Source of the DNA: Oxalobacteraceae bacterium
GTDB lineage: Bacteria > Pseudomonadota > Gammaproteobacteria > Burkholderiales > Burkholderiaceae_D
Direction: 5' to 3'
DNA length: 64,000 bases
Assembly (NCBI GenBank): GCA_027490725.1
Contig: JAIXXN010000078.1
Span: forward strand, 62,001 to 126,000
In this document: one piece after another, positions 25,902 through 34,482 of the stretch
Layout: each line of letters begins with the position of its first letter
Numbering within the stretch: the first letter of the stretch is position 1
Translations under genes and position numbers: made by a program
Notes under the pieces: generated by a model
The model's database searches: none
The model's input: only the letters and a program-made list of their open reading frames with translations
What the model was told of the DNA's origin: nothing

Positions 25902-26660
25902 TCATCCGAAGCGAATCCCTTTTCGTGCATCAATCTCCTTAACAAAGCGTACTGCAATATTGCCGAACGTAGAAGAAAGTAGCTTCTCGGCTTTCACTGC
26001 ACGAGTTGCTTCAATTCCCGGATTCTTGAATGATCCGTCAAACCAATTTTCTTTGGATTTTTGGGCTGACGAATTCGCGGCGTTGGATAGCTCAGTCTGC
26101 GTTTCATTTGCTGGAAAATCTACCTCGCTGTACTCACGATCAAGTAAAGTAATTAATCGTTGCAGAGCACCTCCTATGCCAAACAATAATTTATCTTGAT
26201 CGGGATGATTGATGGACCCAGCATTTTCTAGAAGTATCGCGATATATTGAGTAACTTCCACAATCAATTGGTTAAGATATTCTGGGGATGTAGGGTGTTT
26301 GTTTACAAGATAGGTACCGGTAAGGATTGAATCTGTGGCCCCTTGAACGACATCCTTAAAGGCATCATTCGAAATACCAAGTCGAATTACAGGGTATGTG
26401 CAATAGACAGCGACAAAGAATGCCACGCCATGAGCGGAGGCTATCAAAGGCACATGACGAATTTTTGTGATGATATCCGGTGGTTTCCGATTTTTTCCAT
26501 ACGAGCTAAGTTCTATTTTCGTAATTCCACCAACAGCAACTGCCCATTGGACCCCCTGAGCCCCATATTCGGCAGGAGTTAGACGGAATTGATTTCCCTG
26601 TTCATCCGTTCTAATGAACCCGACGGTGGGACCAAAAAGCCAATCAAATATTCCCATCAT
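25902..26660 (-). CDS. Uncharacterised protein, about 252 residues
   Basis: Not recognised. The protein begins MMGIFDWLFG, an amphipathic N-terminus often seen in membrane-associated small proteins. It contains a hydrophobic stretch (VPLIASAHGVAFFVAVYCTYPVI, about residues 70-92), then an alpha-helical region (YLNQLIVEVTQYIAILLEN) and a polar C-terminal third with the motif FKNPGIEATRAVKAEKLL. The frame is open 13 codons upstream, but the double ATG at 26660/26657 is the likelier start. It is divergent from the HNH-like gene across a 243-base gap, so the two may be co-regulated. Confidence 0.65.
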   Translation of the reverse strand: MMGIFDWLFGPTVGFIRTDEQGNQFRLTPAEYGAQGVQWAVAVGGITKIELSSYGKNRKPPDIITKIRHVPLIASAHGVAFFVAVYCTYPVIRLGISNDAFKDVVQGATDSILTGTYLVNKHPTSPEYLNQLIVEVTQYIAILLENAGSINHPDQDKLLFGIGGALQRLITLLDREYSEVDFPANETQTELSNAANSSAQKSKENWFDGSFKNPGIEATRAVKAEKLLSSTFGNIAVRFVKEIDARKGIRFG

Positions 26661-26903
26661 TGCCCCAGAGTAATAGTCTTTCGAAAGGTAGGGAAGCACC
26701 GAAAATTAAAAGTGCCGTGCCAGCTATCATGCTGCAGTGTGCTAAGTATGCAACGAATACAGAATGGGTACAACGTATAGGGCTTATCGGCATTGCCTTC
26801 ACATGTGGACGCAAGTTAACACCCCTCGCCGAACACGGATAAATAGGCTCCGCGCAATTTAATGGAATAAACTGGACATATTTCCTTATTCGAAAGTTAT
26901 GCG

Positions 26904-27953
26904 ATGTCAGTTCTAACCGGTGCACCAGTGTTGCTGAGACAGAAGCTTGAAACCGCGACCAACATCTATATTGCCAATTTTGGAATTAGCAATGCTCTAT
27001 GGCCCAGATGCTTGAAAAACTCCTACGTCGAAACGTTTAGCCATCCCTCGGCGCTTCAATTCCTCCAGAAAGATGACAAAGATGGCTTCGTAGCAAACGC
27101 AATGGCGAACGAATGGACTGCGCGTGGCATTCGTCCAAACAAAGGAACGGCATCGCGGTGGTACAACGTAAGCAAGATCTTCGAAAGCACTTCAGCGGAT
27201 ATATGGATACACCGATGCGACGATGACATTTGGTGGACTATTTCACTGCCCGAACCGTTCTCCATAAGTTTTCACCCTTCACATGCGCCTGAAGCGAGTG
27301 CGGGAGATGAGGTATTTCATACAGCTAAACCAACCATAGCGTGGTCGCGGACGGATTTGGCGGGAAGGCGACTTTCTTGGAAAGGAGCACACCCTAAAGC
27401 GCGCCATTTTCTGGCAACAGAGGCCACGTTGCAGCGCCTCAGTAAGGATTACGCACCTTATGCACTGGCGATGATTATCGGCGCAGATTTGACTGCGTGG
27501 CACAAACTTCCGCTTTGGGAAAAAGTGCTTCTCGACAGCCGGAAGGGCGAGGTCAGCATTTCTACTGCTAAGCAGAATGCGGCATATGAAATGGCGCTGA
27601 CCGCCTGGAACACTACTCGAAACTCAAACGGGCAAACTGCAGAGAGAACGGTCAAGAACAAAGAATTCGGTTTCGCAAACGTGCTTGAGCTCGAAACCTT
27701 TGTGAACAAATTGCTCAGCATCCAGGAAGGCATTTGCGCAATCAGTGGGCTGACACTCCAATACCGAGACTCCTGCGACGACCCGGCAATGTTGTGCTCA
27801 CTTGACCGCATCGACAGTAATGGACATTACGAGCGCGGCAACTTGCAAGTCGTCTGCCGTTTCATCAACAAATGGAAGTCAGATGCGCCCGATGATGAAT
27901 TTAGAAGACTTTTGCATGTGGTTCGCGATCCTAACGCGTACATGTCTGAATGA
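26904..27953 (+). CDS. Putative HNH-type endonuclease with unknown N-terminal domain
   Basis: A 349-residue protein. The C-terminal part carries an HNH/endonuclease VII-like pattern: CAISGLTL, then SLDRIDSNGHYERGNLQVVCRFINKWKSD. The usual His of the DHI/DRI step is Arg here, while the GYxxGNxQxVC and Asn-Lys portions are well kept; no second CxxC zinc pair is obvious. The N-terminal 230 residues (with WTARGIRPNKGTASRWYNVSKIF and a DDIWWTISLPEPF segment) match no domain I know. The architecture of an unknown sensor plus C-terminal HNH resembles modification-dependent restriction enzymes, but that is inference. Confidence 0.7.
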   Translation: MSVLTGAPVLLRQKLETATNIYIANFGISNALWPRCLKNSYVETFSHPSALQFLQKDDKDGFVANAMANEWTARGIRPNKGTASRWYNVSKIFESTSADIWIHRCDDDIWWTISLPEPFSISFHPSHAPEASAGDEVFHTAKPTIAWSRTDLAGRRLSWKGAHPKARHFLATEATLQRLSKDYAPYALAMIIGADLTAWHKLPLWEKVLLDSRKGEVSISTAKQNAAYEMALTAWNTTRNSNGQTAERTVKNKEFGFANVLELETFVNKLLSIQEGICAISGLTLQYRDSCDDPAMLCSLDRIDSNGHYERGNLQVVCRFINKWKSDAPDDEFRRLLHVVRDPNAYMSE

Positions 27954-28129
27954 ACATTTTAGGCCAAGCGAAAAGAAAGGTGTGACAATGCACGACCCTG
28001 GCTATTGGAAAATGCCCTACATCATCCTCGCCATAGCTCACAAACCGAGAGAACCGTAGGGAAACATCGGGGAATTTTTCTCTTACTGAAAAACTTACGA
28101 CACTTTTCCAACAATATAGCGAAGAACAA

Positions 28130-28154
28130 TTTTTGCTGGTATTTTTGTTGGTAT
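28130..28154. repeat. Two tandem TTTTTGYTGGTAT sites near attR
   Basis: TTTTTGCTGGTAT (28130-28142) and TTTTTGTTGGTAT (28142-28154) repeat the element found in three copies beside attL. They lie 40-64 bases inside attR, as expected for integrase arm-type sites. The rest of 27954-28190 holds no gene. Confidence 0.6.
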
Positions 28155-28193
28155 TCTCTGATTTTGTCGAAGTTTTTCATAGTGCAATGCGAT

Positions 28194-28209
28194 ACCGGCA
28201 GTCGCACCA
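28194..28209 (+). repeat. attR: imperfect copy of tRNA-Thr 3' end
   Basis: ACCGGCAGTC-GCACCA, one G shorter than the tRNA end. It is preceded by ATGCGATACC (28187-28196), which also occurs at 9876-9885 next to attL. Confidence 0.7.
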
Positions 28210-28230
28210 AGAATTAACAGGGAAATCAAA

Positions 28231-28262
28231 GGGTTACAAGCTTCGGCTTGTAGCCCTTTTTT
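28231..28262 (+). terminator. Intrinsic terminator just outside attR
   Basis: GGGTTACAAGC-TTCG-GCTTGTAGCCC then TTTTTT. It is a strong stem with a stable TTCG loop. It is probably the native terminator of tRNA-Thr, moved 18.4 kb away by the insertion (inference). Confidence 0.85.
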
Positions 28263-28366
28263 CTTGTCTGCGGCCCATGATGAAGTTTGTACCCCACTTG
28301 TACCCCACTTTAATCAACACTCGCCGTCGCCGCATAAAACGACTAGCACACCCGGACCACGACGAG

Positions 28367-28645
28367 ATGCCTCCAGAGCAAGCGCTCAAGCTTGAGCTGG
28401 CAAAGAAGAAAGATGGCGCTATCGTTTACGTTACCACCGATGGCCACAAGGTCTCGACCATTGGCGCGACCGGCACGCTGGCTTACACCAGCGGCGGCAA
28501 AGCCACGGAAGTGGCCTTGAAGCCAGCGGGCGTGAACGGTATGGAGCCAGTGAAAGCGACTACAATTGCAGCGGGAACCAAGGCGCGCGCCACCGTCACG
28601 ACAGCGGAGAAGATCACCGTATCGTCCGAGTTTTTGGTGAAATAA
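28367..28645 (+). CDS. Hypothetical protein, 92 residues
   Basis: The protein begins MPPEQALKLELAKKKDGAIV and is rich in Thr, Val and Gly beta-type segments (VTTDGHKVSTIGATGTL, ATVTTAEKITVSSEFLVK). It may be a small beta-structured phage-like protein, but I cannot assign it. The frame is open upstream to ATGs at 28277/28280, which would add KFVPHLYPTLIN, an opening like that of some integrases. Third-position G/C bias supports coding. It ends 14 bases before the transporter gene. Confidence 0.5.
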   Translation: MPPEQALKLELAKKKDGAIVYVTTDGHKVSTIGATGTLAYTSGGKATEVALKPAGVNGMEPVKATTIAAGTKARATVTTAEKITVSSEFLVK

Positions 28646-28659
28646 AGCTTGAAGACGAA

Positions 28660-29742
28660 ATGAGTCAAACACCCAACCACGATGCCGGCCTCCATCAAGG
28701 AGTGGTCTATGCACTGCTGGCAGCCGCCTTGTTCGGCGCCAGCACGCCCTTTGCCAAGTCCTTGGTAGATCAGGTTGCGCCAGTCGTTCTTGCCGGTATG
28801 CTCTACATGGGTAGCGGCTTGGGGCTGCTGGTGCTATACCTCATAAGAAAGCTTGCCCAGCGAGGCAGCCATGCCGCAGATGCCGGGCTGACTCGCAAGG
28901 ACTGGCCGTGGTTGGGTGGAGCGATTGTGGCTGGTGGTGTAGCAGGTCCGGTTCTGTTGATGATCGGCTTAACTACCACGCCAGCTTCTTCTGCTTCGCT
29001 GCTGTTGAACATCGAAGGCGTGCTGACCTCCGTGCTGGCATGGTTCGTCTTCAAGGAAAACTTCGACCGCCGCATTTTCATAGGCATGCTGCTGATTGTG
29101 GCGGCCGGAGTGCTGCTTTCTCTGGAGCAGGCGGCATCAAGCGGCCTGTCTGTGGGGGCGCTCGCTATCGTTGGCGCTTGTCTTTGCTGGGGTATCGACA
29201 ACAACCTGACGCGCAAGGTATCGGCCAGCGATGCGGTGCAAATAGCCTGTGTCAAGGGGCTGGTCGCGGGCACAGTCAATCTATCCATTGCGGCAGTGCT
29301 TGGTTCACACCTCCCGCCTGTATCGACGGCGATCAGCGCCGGGGTGATCGGATTCTGCGGCTATGGGCTAAGTCTGGTGATGTTTGTGTTGGCACTGCGC
29401 CATTTGGGCACAGCCCGCACTGGAGCGTATTTCTCAGCCGCGCCTTTTGTTGGCGCCGCGCTGTCGCTGATGATACTGGGTGAACAGTCAAGGATGGCCT
29501 TCTGGCTTGCTGCGGCCTTGATGGCTACGGGTATCTGGCTGCATATAACGGAAAGCCATGAGCACGAACATGAGCACGCGCCGATGGATCATACTCACGC
29601 CCACTCTCACGATGCCCATCACCAACATGACCACGACTTCGAGTGGGATGAGACTGAGCCGCATGTTCATCATCATCAACACTCGACCTTAAAGCATTCA
29701 CACAAGCATTACCCGGATATCCATCATCAGCATAAGCACTGA
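28660..29742 (+). CDS. EamA-family DMT permease with histidine-rich C-terminal tail
   Basis: A 360-residue inner-membrane protein with two EamA halves and about ten membrane helices, residues 10-300 (GVVYALLAAALFGASTPFAKSL opens the first; a second repeat begins near GALAIVGACLCWGIDNNL). DMT permeases export metabolites or amino acids. Unusually, the last 60 residues form a cytoplasmic tail with more than 20 His (HEHEHEH, DHTHAHSHDAHHQHDHD, HVHHHQH), typical of metal binding. This suggests a role with, or regulation by, Ni, Co, Zn or Cu. The substrate is unknown. Confidence 0.88.
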   Translation: MSQTPNHDAGLHQGVVYALLAAALFGASTPFAKSLVDQVAPVVLAGMLYMGSGLGLLVLYLIRKLAQRGSHAADAGLTRKDWPWLGGAIVAGGVAGPVLLMIGLTTTPASSASLLLNIEGVLTSVLAWFVFKENFDRRIFIGMLLIVAAGVLLSLEQAASSGLSVGALAIVGACLCWGIDNNLTRKVSASDAVQIACVKGLVAGTVNLSIAAVLGSHLPPVSTAISAGVIGFCGYGLSLVMFVLALRHLGTARTGAYFSAAPFVGAALSLMILGEQSRMAFWLAAALMATGIWLHITESHEHEHEHAPMDHTHAHSHDAHHQHDHDFEWDETEPHVHHHQHSTLKHSHKHYPDIHHQHKH

Positions 29743-30350
29743 GAAACGTCAGTGCTGTGTCTTACAGGGCAGCGCATCGATCAGCGCTTCAATCCGATCC
29801 AACTTGGTCATAACGCGATCAAACGATGCTTGGAGCTGGTCGAGAGCTAGACGATGCGTCGCTGGCATGGGCCGTCTATGGCGGCGCCACGAGGCACCTC
29901 AACAGCTTGGCTGGCCTCGCCGCCGATGGCGGGGTACAGGTTGAGCACGGCCGCAACAGGAGCCGTCGCCACTGGTAGCGACTTCTTCATGGACGCCAGT
30001 GCCGCTTTAGTCTGCTGAATGCGACGATTGAGCTGGATGAGTGAACGGGCCGTGTACAAGCCCGTGAAGACGAACGTGCCAGTGACGAAGCACTGCGCAG
30101 TGCAACGAGAGATATTCCATAAGCGCGGCGTGGAAAGTTGAGGAACTCCCAGTATGTCGGCGCAAAAATAATTCGACCGTTTCGGCCTCACGCGCATTCG
30201 CGAAAAAATTTTGACGGGCTGACCGATCTAATGATTGGATAGGGGGGCGTGCCTTGTCCCGCCCCCCCACCTTGCGCGTTACCATGCGAAAACACCCGCC
30301 ATGCAGCCGTGACGGCGATGATAATCGCGCCAAAGGCGAACTGTTCAGGC
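29743..30350. other. 600-base stretch without a firm gene
   Basis: A minus-strand frame at 29847-30197 (with FVTGTFVFTGLYTARSLIQLNRRIQQTKAAL) looks partly protein-like, with one hydrophobic stretch and a helical segment, but it has no good start or binding site and may be a relic. Nothing else is supported here. Confidence 0.35.
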
Positions 30351-30380
30351 AAAAAAAACCGCTCAAAACTGGCGGTCTTT
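30351..30380 (-). terminator. Terminator of the minus-strand PEP-CTERM gene
   Basis: Read on the minus strand, ACCGC and GCGGT form a short stem followed by a run of eight T. It is about 24 bases after the stop. Confidence 0.65.
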
Positions 30381-30403
30381 GTACTTCGTCAGGCTGCACT
30401 CGA

Positions 30404-30961
30404 CTATGCGCGCTTACGTCGGCGAGCCATGAAGCCCAGAAGGCCAAGGCCACTCGCCATCATTGCGTAGGTGGTCGGCTCCGGCACCGCAGAGATGGTG
30501 TTGAATGCGCGATAGTTGCTGATGCCATGAGGCAAATTCGCGATGGTGAACACTGTATTCGCCGCTAAGGGCGTATTCCAGTGGAACAGCAGCTCACCCT
30601 GGCCGTAGTGAATAGCCAAATAGCTGGTAGCGCTTGTCAGCGTGAACGAGTTGGTAGTTTGCGTGTCGTTTTGCCCGACAAGAGACAACGAACCAACGCC
30701 GGTACTCGGCAGGCCAAACTGCGTTTCCACGATGCTCTCGATATTGGATGCATTCTGCGGCGTGATGTTCGCTCCGTCATAGACCCAAACCTCATTGGCA
30801 CCAATAGGGCCATAAGTAACTTGTTTGGAACCCGCCGTGAAGCCAGAGGTGCTAGGCGACAGAATATCAATCCAGACGGCACTCGGCGGCGCTGCATAAG
30901 CTGCTGGCGCGAACGCGACGCTCAACGCTGCGATGGCAGCAAGATGAGTAATTTTATTCAT
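30404..30961 (-). CDS. PEP-CTERM sorting domain protein
   Basis: A 185-residue exported protein. A signal peptide (MNKITHLAAIAALSVAFAPAAYA) is followed by a beta-rich body (VTYGPIGANEVWVYDGANI ... FTLTSATSYLAIHY). The C-terminal tripartite signal is VPEP, a hydrophobic helix (TYAMMASGLGLLGFM) and the basic tail ARRRKRA. PEP-CTERM signals are cut by exosortase (EpsH/XrtA family), usually in exopolysaccharide producers; no exosortase gene is in this window. The function of the body is unknown. Confidence 0.92.
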   Translation of the reverse strand: MNKITHLAAIAALSVAFAPAAYAAPPSAVWIDILSPSTSGFTAGSKQVTYGPIGANEVWVYDGANITPQNASNIESIVETQFGLPSTGVGSLSLVGQNDTQTTNSFTLTSATSYLAIHYGQGELLFHWNTPLAANTVFTIANLPHGISNYRAFNTISAVPEPTTYAMMASGLGLLGFMARRRKRA

Positions 30962-31564
30962 GGCTTTTCCCTAATTCTGGTTGGCTAGAGCGATCTGGAT
31001 CGCCGAATTTGTACGTTACCATACGTTCACTTCAGGTTCAACAAAAACAACTAAAGTTTCATTTGCACAACATCACTATAGGATGTTTTATGCCCAGCGC
31101 CCGACGGGAGGCGGCCGCTAAAGCAAGGGTAGCTGGATGCCGCCACATAAGTTCAATGAAGGAGTGGCGCCGGCCGTTACCGAAGAGAAACTTAACCTAG
31201 TGTCCGGGATGGGTTGACCACTACAGATCGCCAAGTAACGCTCCGTACATAAACAGCCTTATGCAAGTCAGGGGAAAGTCGCTGTAGCCTAAATGCTAGT
31301 TGAAAAAACGTCAACTAGTGCTGACCATGAGCCGCCCAGTACACCCCATCCGCCGCCCAACATGACTAATTTCACCCTTCTCATGCTTGCTTAAAAAACT
31401 TATTCTTTCGACATTGTCAAAGTATTCAAAATGCACAGGCCGGACGTCGGTGGCCGGTGCAGAACGGCATGCACATGGTCCACGCTGGCAGCAAGCACAC
31501 CGACCACCGCTCCCGGGTCACCCCCAATTCGTTCCACTCTCGTTATGAAGAAAGCACGCTGAAT
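30962..31564. other. 600-base intergenic region between divergent PEP-CTERM genes
   Basis: It must contain the promoters of both flanking genes. At about 31129-31228 the text looks like the end of an IS3-type element (a short coding-like tail, then TGTCCGGGATGGGTTGACCA), suggesting an old insertion relic. No intact gene is seen. Confidence 0.35.
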
Positions 31565-32131
31565 ATGAAAATCACTCGCAAGCTGTTAAGTACTCTGCTG
31601 GTCGCATCGTCGACTCTGCTGGCCGGCGCACCTGCCATGGCCGCCACCAACTTCGTCGGCAACGGCGAGTTCTGCCTCAACTGCATGGTCACTGGCTGGG
31701 CACTGCAAACCTCGCAAGCCACTTTTCTGCAAGTAAAAAATGACGGCACCGGTAGCGGTTTCCTCTACGTCAAAGATGCACCAGCCAGCATTTCCCAGCA
31801 ATTCCTGGACACCGCGGGCCCACTGTCCCTGTCCTTCGACTACTGGCTGGAACAAAGCAACCCGGATCAGGCACTCTCGGTGATCTACAACAACCAGACC
31901 ATCTTCTCGACGACCACCAAGACCGCTGGCTGGCAGCATATGCAATTTGCCGTCACCGGCACCGGCCTGGATAGCCTGCGCTTCAACTTCAACACCTTCG
32001 GCGTCGGCGCTTCCACCGCGATGCTGCTGGATAACGTCAGCGTGACGGCCGTTCCGGAACCGGAAACCTATGGCATGCTGCTGGGCGGTCTGGCACTGAT
32101 GGGCGTTATCGCCCGCCGTCGCCGCGCCTAA
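31565..32131 (+). CDS. PEP-CTERM sorting domain protein
   Basis: A 188-residue exported protein beginning at ATG 31565 with signal peptide MKITRKLLSTLLVASSTLLA (cleavage near AMA). The mature part (NFVGNGEFCLNCMVTGWAL ... LSLSFDYWLEQSNPDQALSVIYN) resembles carbohydrate-binding-like beta sandwiches common in this class. It ends with VPEPETYGMLLGGLALMGVIARRRRA, a canonical exosortase signal. The frame is open upstream to 31457, but the signal peptide fixes the start. Confidence 0.92.
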   Translation: MKITRKLLSTLLVASSTLLAGAPAMAATNFVGNGEFCLNCMVTGWALQTSQATFLQVKNDGTGSGFLYVKDAPASISQQFLDTAGPLSLSFDYWLEQSNPDQALSVIYNNQTIFSTTTKTAGWQHMQFAVTGTGLDSLRFNFNTFGVGASTAMLLDNVSVTAVPEPETYGMLLGGLALMGVIARRRRA

Positions 32132-32140
32132 TATGGCCAG

Positions 32141-32175
32141 CTCAGGTCTTCAGGCAACACGGCTGAAGACCTGAG
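32141..32175. terminator. Bidirectional hairpin between convergent genes
   Basis: CTCAGGTCTTCAG (32141-32153) and CTGAAGACCTGAG (32163-32175) form a perfect 13-bp stem between the PEP-CTERM gene and the convergent histidine kinase. There is no strong T-tract. Confidence 0.65.
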
Positions 32176-32190
32176 TCCCAGCCCTTCCCG

Positions 32191-33939
32191 CTAGCGACGA
32201 CGTGCCATGCTCAGCAGCACATCACGCAGCACCGCTGGCGCCACCGGCTTGGTCAGAAACACCAGCCCATGCTGGGCCGCATAATTACGCGGCGCCACAT
32301 CCGTTTCACCACTGATCAGCATTACCGGCATACCTGATGCCTGTAAGTAGCTGGCCAGTGCCAGCCCTGCCGTCGGCGCACCCAGACGTACATCGCAAAT
32401 CGCCACAGCGCAGTTGTCGGCCAGCTGGCGCGCCACCTCCACCGTCTGCGCCCAGCACACCACACAGCCCCACGACTGTAGCAACTGACGCATACCATCA
32501 CCGACCATCACGTCATCCTCGACCAACAGCACCTGCAAACCTGTCAGCCAATTCCGGGCTACGCTCCGATCCGCTTGCTGCGCCAGTTCTGCAGGCGCCA
32601 CGTCATGGCCGCGTTCCGCCAACGGCGCTGCCACCGATCGGGTCAGCGTTACCTGCATGCAGCAGCCTGCGCCACGCTGCGAACGCACGCTGATCGCGCC
32701 GCCCTGCAGTTCCGTGAGCCGTTTGGCGATTGCCAGCCCCAGCCCGAAACCCTGAGCCGATGATCTGGCCACATTATCGAGCTGCACAAATTCGCTAAAG
32801 ATCAGTGCCTGATCTGCCTCGCTGATGCCGCAGCCGGCATCGCGCACCTGTATCCGCCAATGCGCACCGGCCGGCCGCACCGCCAGCACCACGGCGCGGC
32901 CGGGCGGTGAAAATTTGATCGCATTGCCCAGTAAGTTAGACAGCACCCGTTTCAACATCAGCGCATCCGCATCGACCTGTTGCGCCGCCTGCACCAGCGC
33001 CACCAGTCGCACCCCGTTCTGCTCGGCCAGCGAGCTGTGCTCCAGCACCAGTTCCCGCAGCAGGGGCGCCAGCAACAAGGGCTGTACATCGGCCTGCTCC
33101 ATATTCGCGTCCAGCCGCGCCAGATCGAGCACTTGCGTCAGCAGCGCATTCAGGGTTTCCCATGACAGCTTGATGCCGCGTACCGCCTGATGCGCCGACA
33201 CATCGTCAGACTGCACCACCAGCCGTTTGACCGCCTCCAGATACAGGCCAATGGCATGCACCGGCTGGCGCAAATCATGGCTGATGGCTGCAAAGAAGCG
33301 CGCCTGCGCGTGCGTTACGGTGCTCAGGGCGCGTGCCTCACTTTCCGCCTGAATACGGGCGACAAACTGGCGCTGCATCAGGCGCGTCTGCACCGTCGCA
33401 ATCTGCGCCAGCGGTATCGGAACGAAAATCGTGCATAGCCCCAGCACCCAGATCGCGGGCTGACCCGCATCGATACCCTCGAGTATCATGCGGACCCCGG
33501 TCGGGGTCCCAAGTATCAACAGGGAAACCAGCAAACGCAGCTTGTCGAAGCTCGAGAGATGGGCGGTCAGAATCGACGCAATGACAAACAAATACAGCGC
33601 CAGTAGCGCGTGCAGGCTGACATCGCCGGGGGTGTAAAAGAAGTAGGCAACGCTGGAGTTGGCCAGCATAAAAACCCAGATCAGACCGCGCAGCCGCCAG
33701 CGCCGCCGCGCCGCCGACAGTTGCTCGAAACGGGTATGGCGGATGATCCAGATGCGCGCACTACCAATACCGGCAATCAGCAGCCACCACGTCAGGGGTT
33801 TCCAGTAAGGCAGAATGGTAGAAACAAAATAGCCGATTCCGGCCAGAACCAGTAAGCCCCACGGGAAGGATGCCGCATCGGCCGGTAATTCTTCGGGATC
33901 GGGTTGAGTGTCGGCCAGCGGGGCCTCCAGCGCAGTCAT
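32191..33939 (-). CDS. Membrane hybrid sensor histidine kinase / response regulator
   Basis: A 582-residue protein. The N-terminal 170 residues form about six membrane helices (FPWGLLVLAGIGYFVSTIL, WWLLIAGIGSARIWII and others) with no extracytoplasmic sensor loop of size. The HisKA box AISHDLRQPVHAIGL has the phospho-His near residue 221, followed by HATPase N, G1 and G2 boxes (NLLGNAIKFS, VRDAGCGIS, GFGLGLAIAKRL). A C-terminal receiver has Asp near residue 516 (AICDVRLG). This RpfC/BarA-free, HDLRQP-type kinase group often pairs with a LuxR regulator, and one overlaps it upstream. Confidence 0.93.
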   Translation of the reverse strand: MTALEAPLADTQPDPEELPADAASFPWGLLVLAGIGYFVSTILPYWKPLTWWLLIAGIGSARIWIIRHTRFEQLSAARRRWRLRGLIWVFMLANSSVAYFFYTPGDVSLHALLALYLFVIASILTAHLSSFDKLRLLVSLLILGTPTGVRMILEGIDAGQPAIWVLGLCTIFVPIPLAQIATVQTRLMQRQFVARIQAESEARALSTVTHAQARFFAAISHDLRQPVHAIGLYLEAVKRLVVQSDDVSAHQAVRGIKLSWETLNALLTQVLDLARLDANMEQADVQPLLLAPLLRELVLEHSSLAEQNGVRLVALVQAAQQVDADALMLKRVLSNLLGNAIKFSPPGRAVVLAVRPAGAHWRIQVRDAGCGISEADQALIFSEFVQLDNVARSSAQGFGLGLAIAKRLTELQGGAISVRSQRGAGCCMQVTLTRSVAAPLAERGHDVAPAELAQQADRSVARNWLTGLQVLLVEDDVMVGDGMRQLLQSWGCVVCWAQTVEVARQLADNCAVAICDVRLGAPTAGLALASYLQASGMPVMLISGETDVAPRNYAAQHGLVFLTKPVAPAVLRDVLLSMARRR

Positions 33940-34421
33940 TTCAGTGCTTCAGAAAAGCGGGCTGCCTGAGTCCGGTTGGTGAGATTCAATTGCTTGAACA
34001 GCTCACTCATGTAGTTCTTGACCGGTCCTGCGCTGAGTTTCAACTGCTGCGCGATGCTCTTGTTGGTCATGTCCAGACGCAGCAGACCGCGCATTTCTTC
34101 CAGTCTGGAGCTCAGTCTGGGATCGGTCGCGTAACTCTTTTCACTGAATTGAACCAGCCCCGGTCGCCCGCCCGCCAGGCTGGCTTCGATGGCCGCCCGC
34201 ATCTCGCCGGCGCTGGCATTCTTGGACAAAAAAAAGCACACGGAAGGCAAATTCAGACAGCGCCGTAGCAGATCCGGCGAGTCCAGCCCTGACACCACAA
34301 CCACCGGAACCTTGGGGATCCGGCCCAGAATCTCCTGCAGGGCATCGCCGCGTTCCATTCCGGGCCTATTCAGATCGACCAATGCCGTCTGGGCCGCTAC
34401 GGATAATATGGACTGGGGCAT
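33936..34421 (-). CDS. LuxR-type response regulator with shortened receiver domain
   Basis: A 161-residue product starting at MPQSILSVAAQ. Only the second half of a receiver is present: the probable phospho-acceptor lies in TALVDLNRPGM and the later VVVVSG and FFLSKNASAGE segments are intact. The N-terminal acidic pair and first helix are missing. The C-terminal HTH is LuxR-like (SRLEEMRGLLRLDMTNKSIAQQLKLSAGPVKNYMSELFKQLNLTNRTQAARF). Its stop overlaps the ATG of the kinase gene (ATGA), so the two are translated together. It is either a truncated gene or a derived atypical regulator. Confidence 0.8.
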   Translation of the reverse strand: MPQSILSVAAQTALVDLNRPGMERGDALQEILGRIPKVPVVVVSGLDSPDLLRRCLNLPSVCFFLSKNASAGEMRAAIEASLAGGRPGLVQFSEKSYATDPRLSSRLEEMRGLLRLDMTNKSIAQQLKLSAGPVKNYMSELFKQLNLTNRTQAARFSEALK

Positions 34422-34482
34422 ATTGTGATTGTGAGCTTCCGAGGAATAGTGAACAAATGTGTTGTTCAATATACACTGAAAA

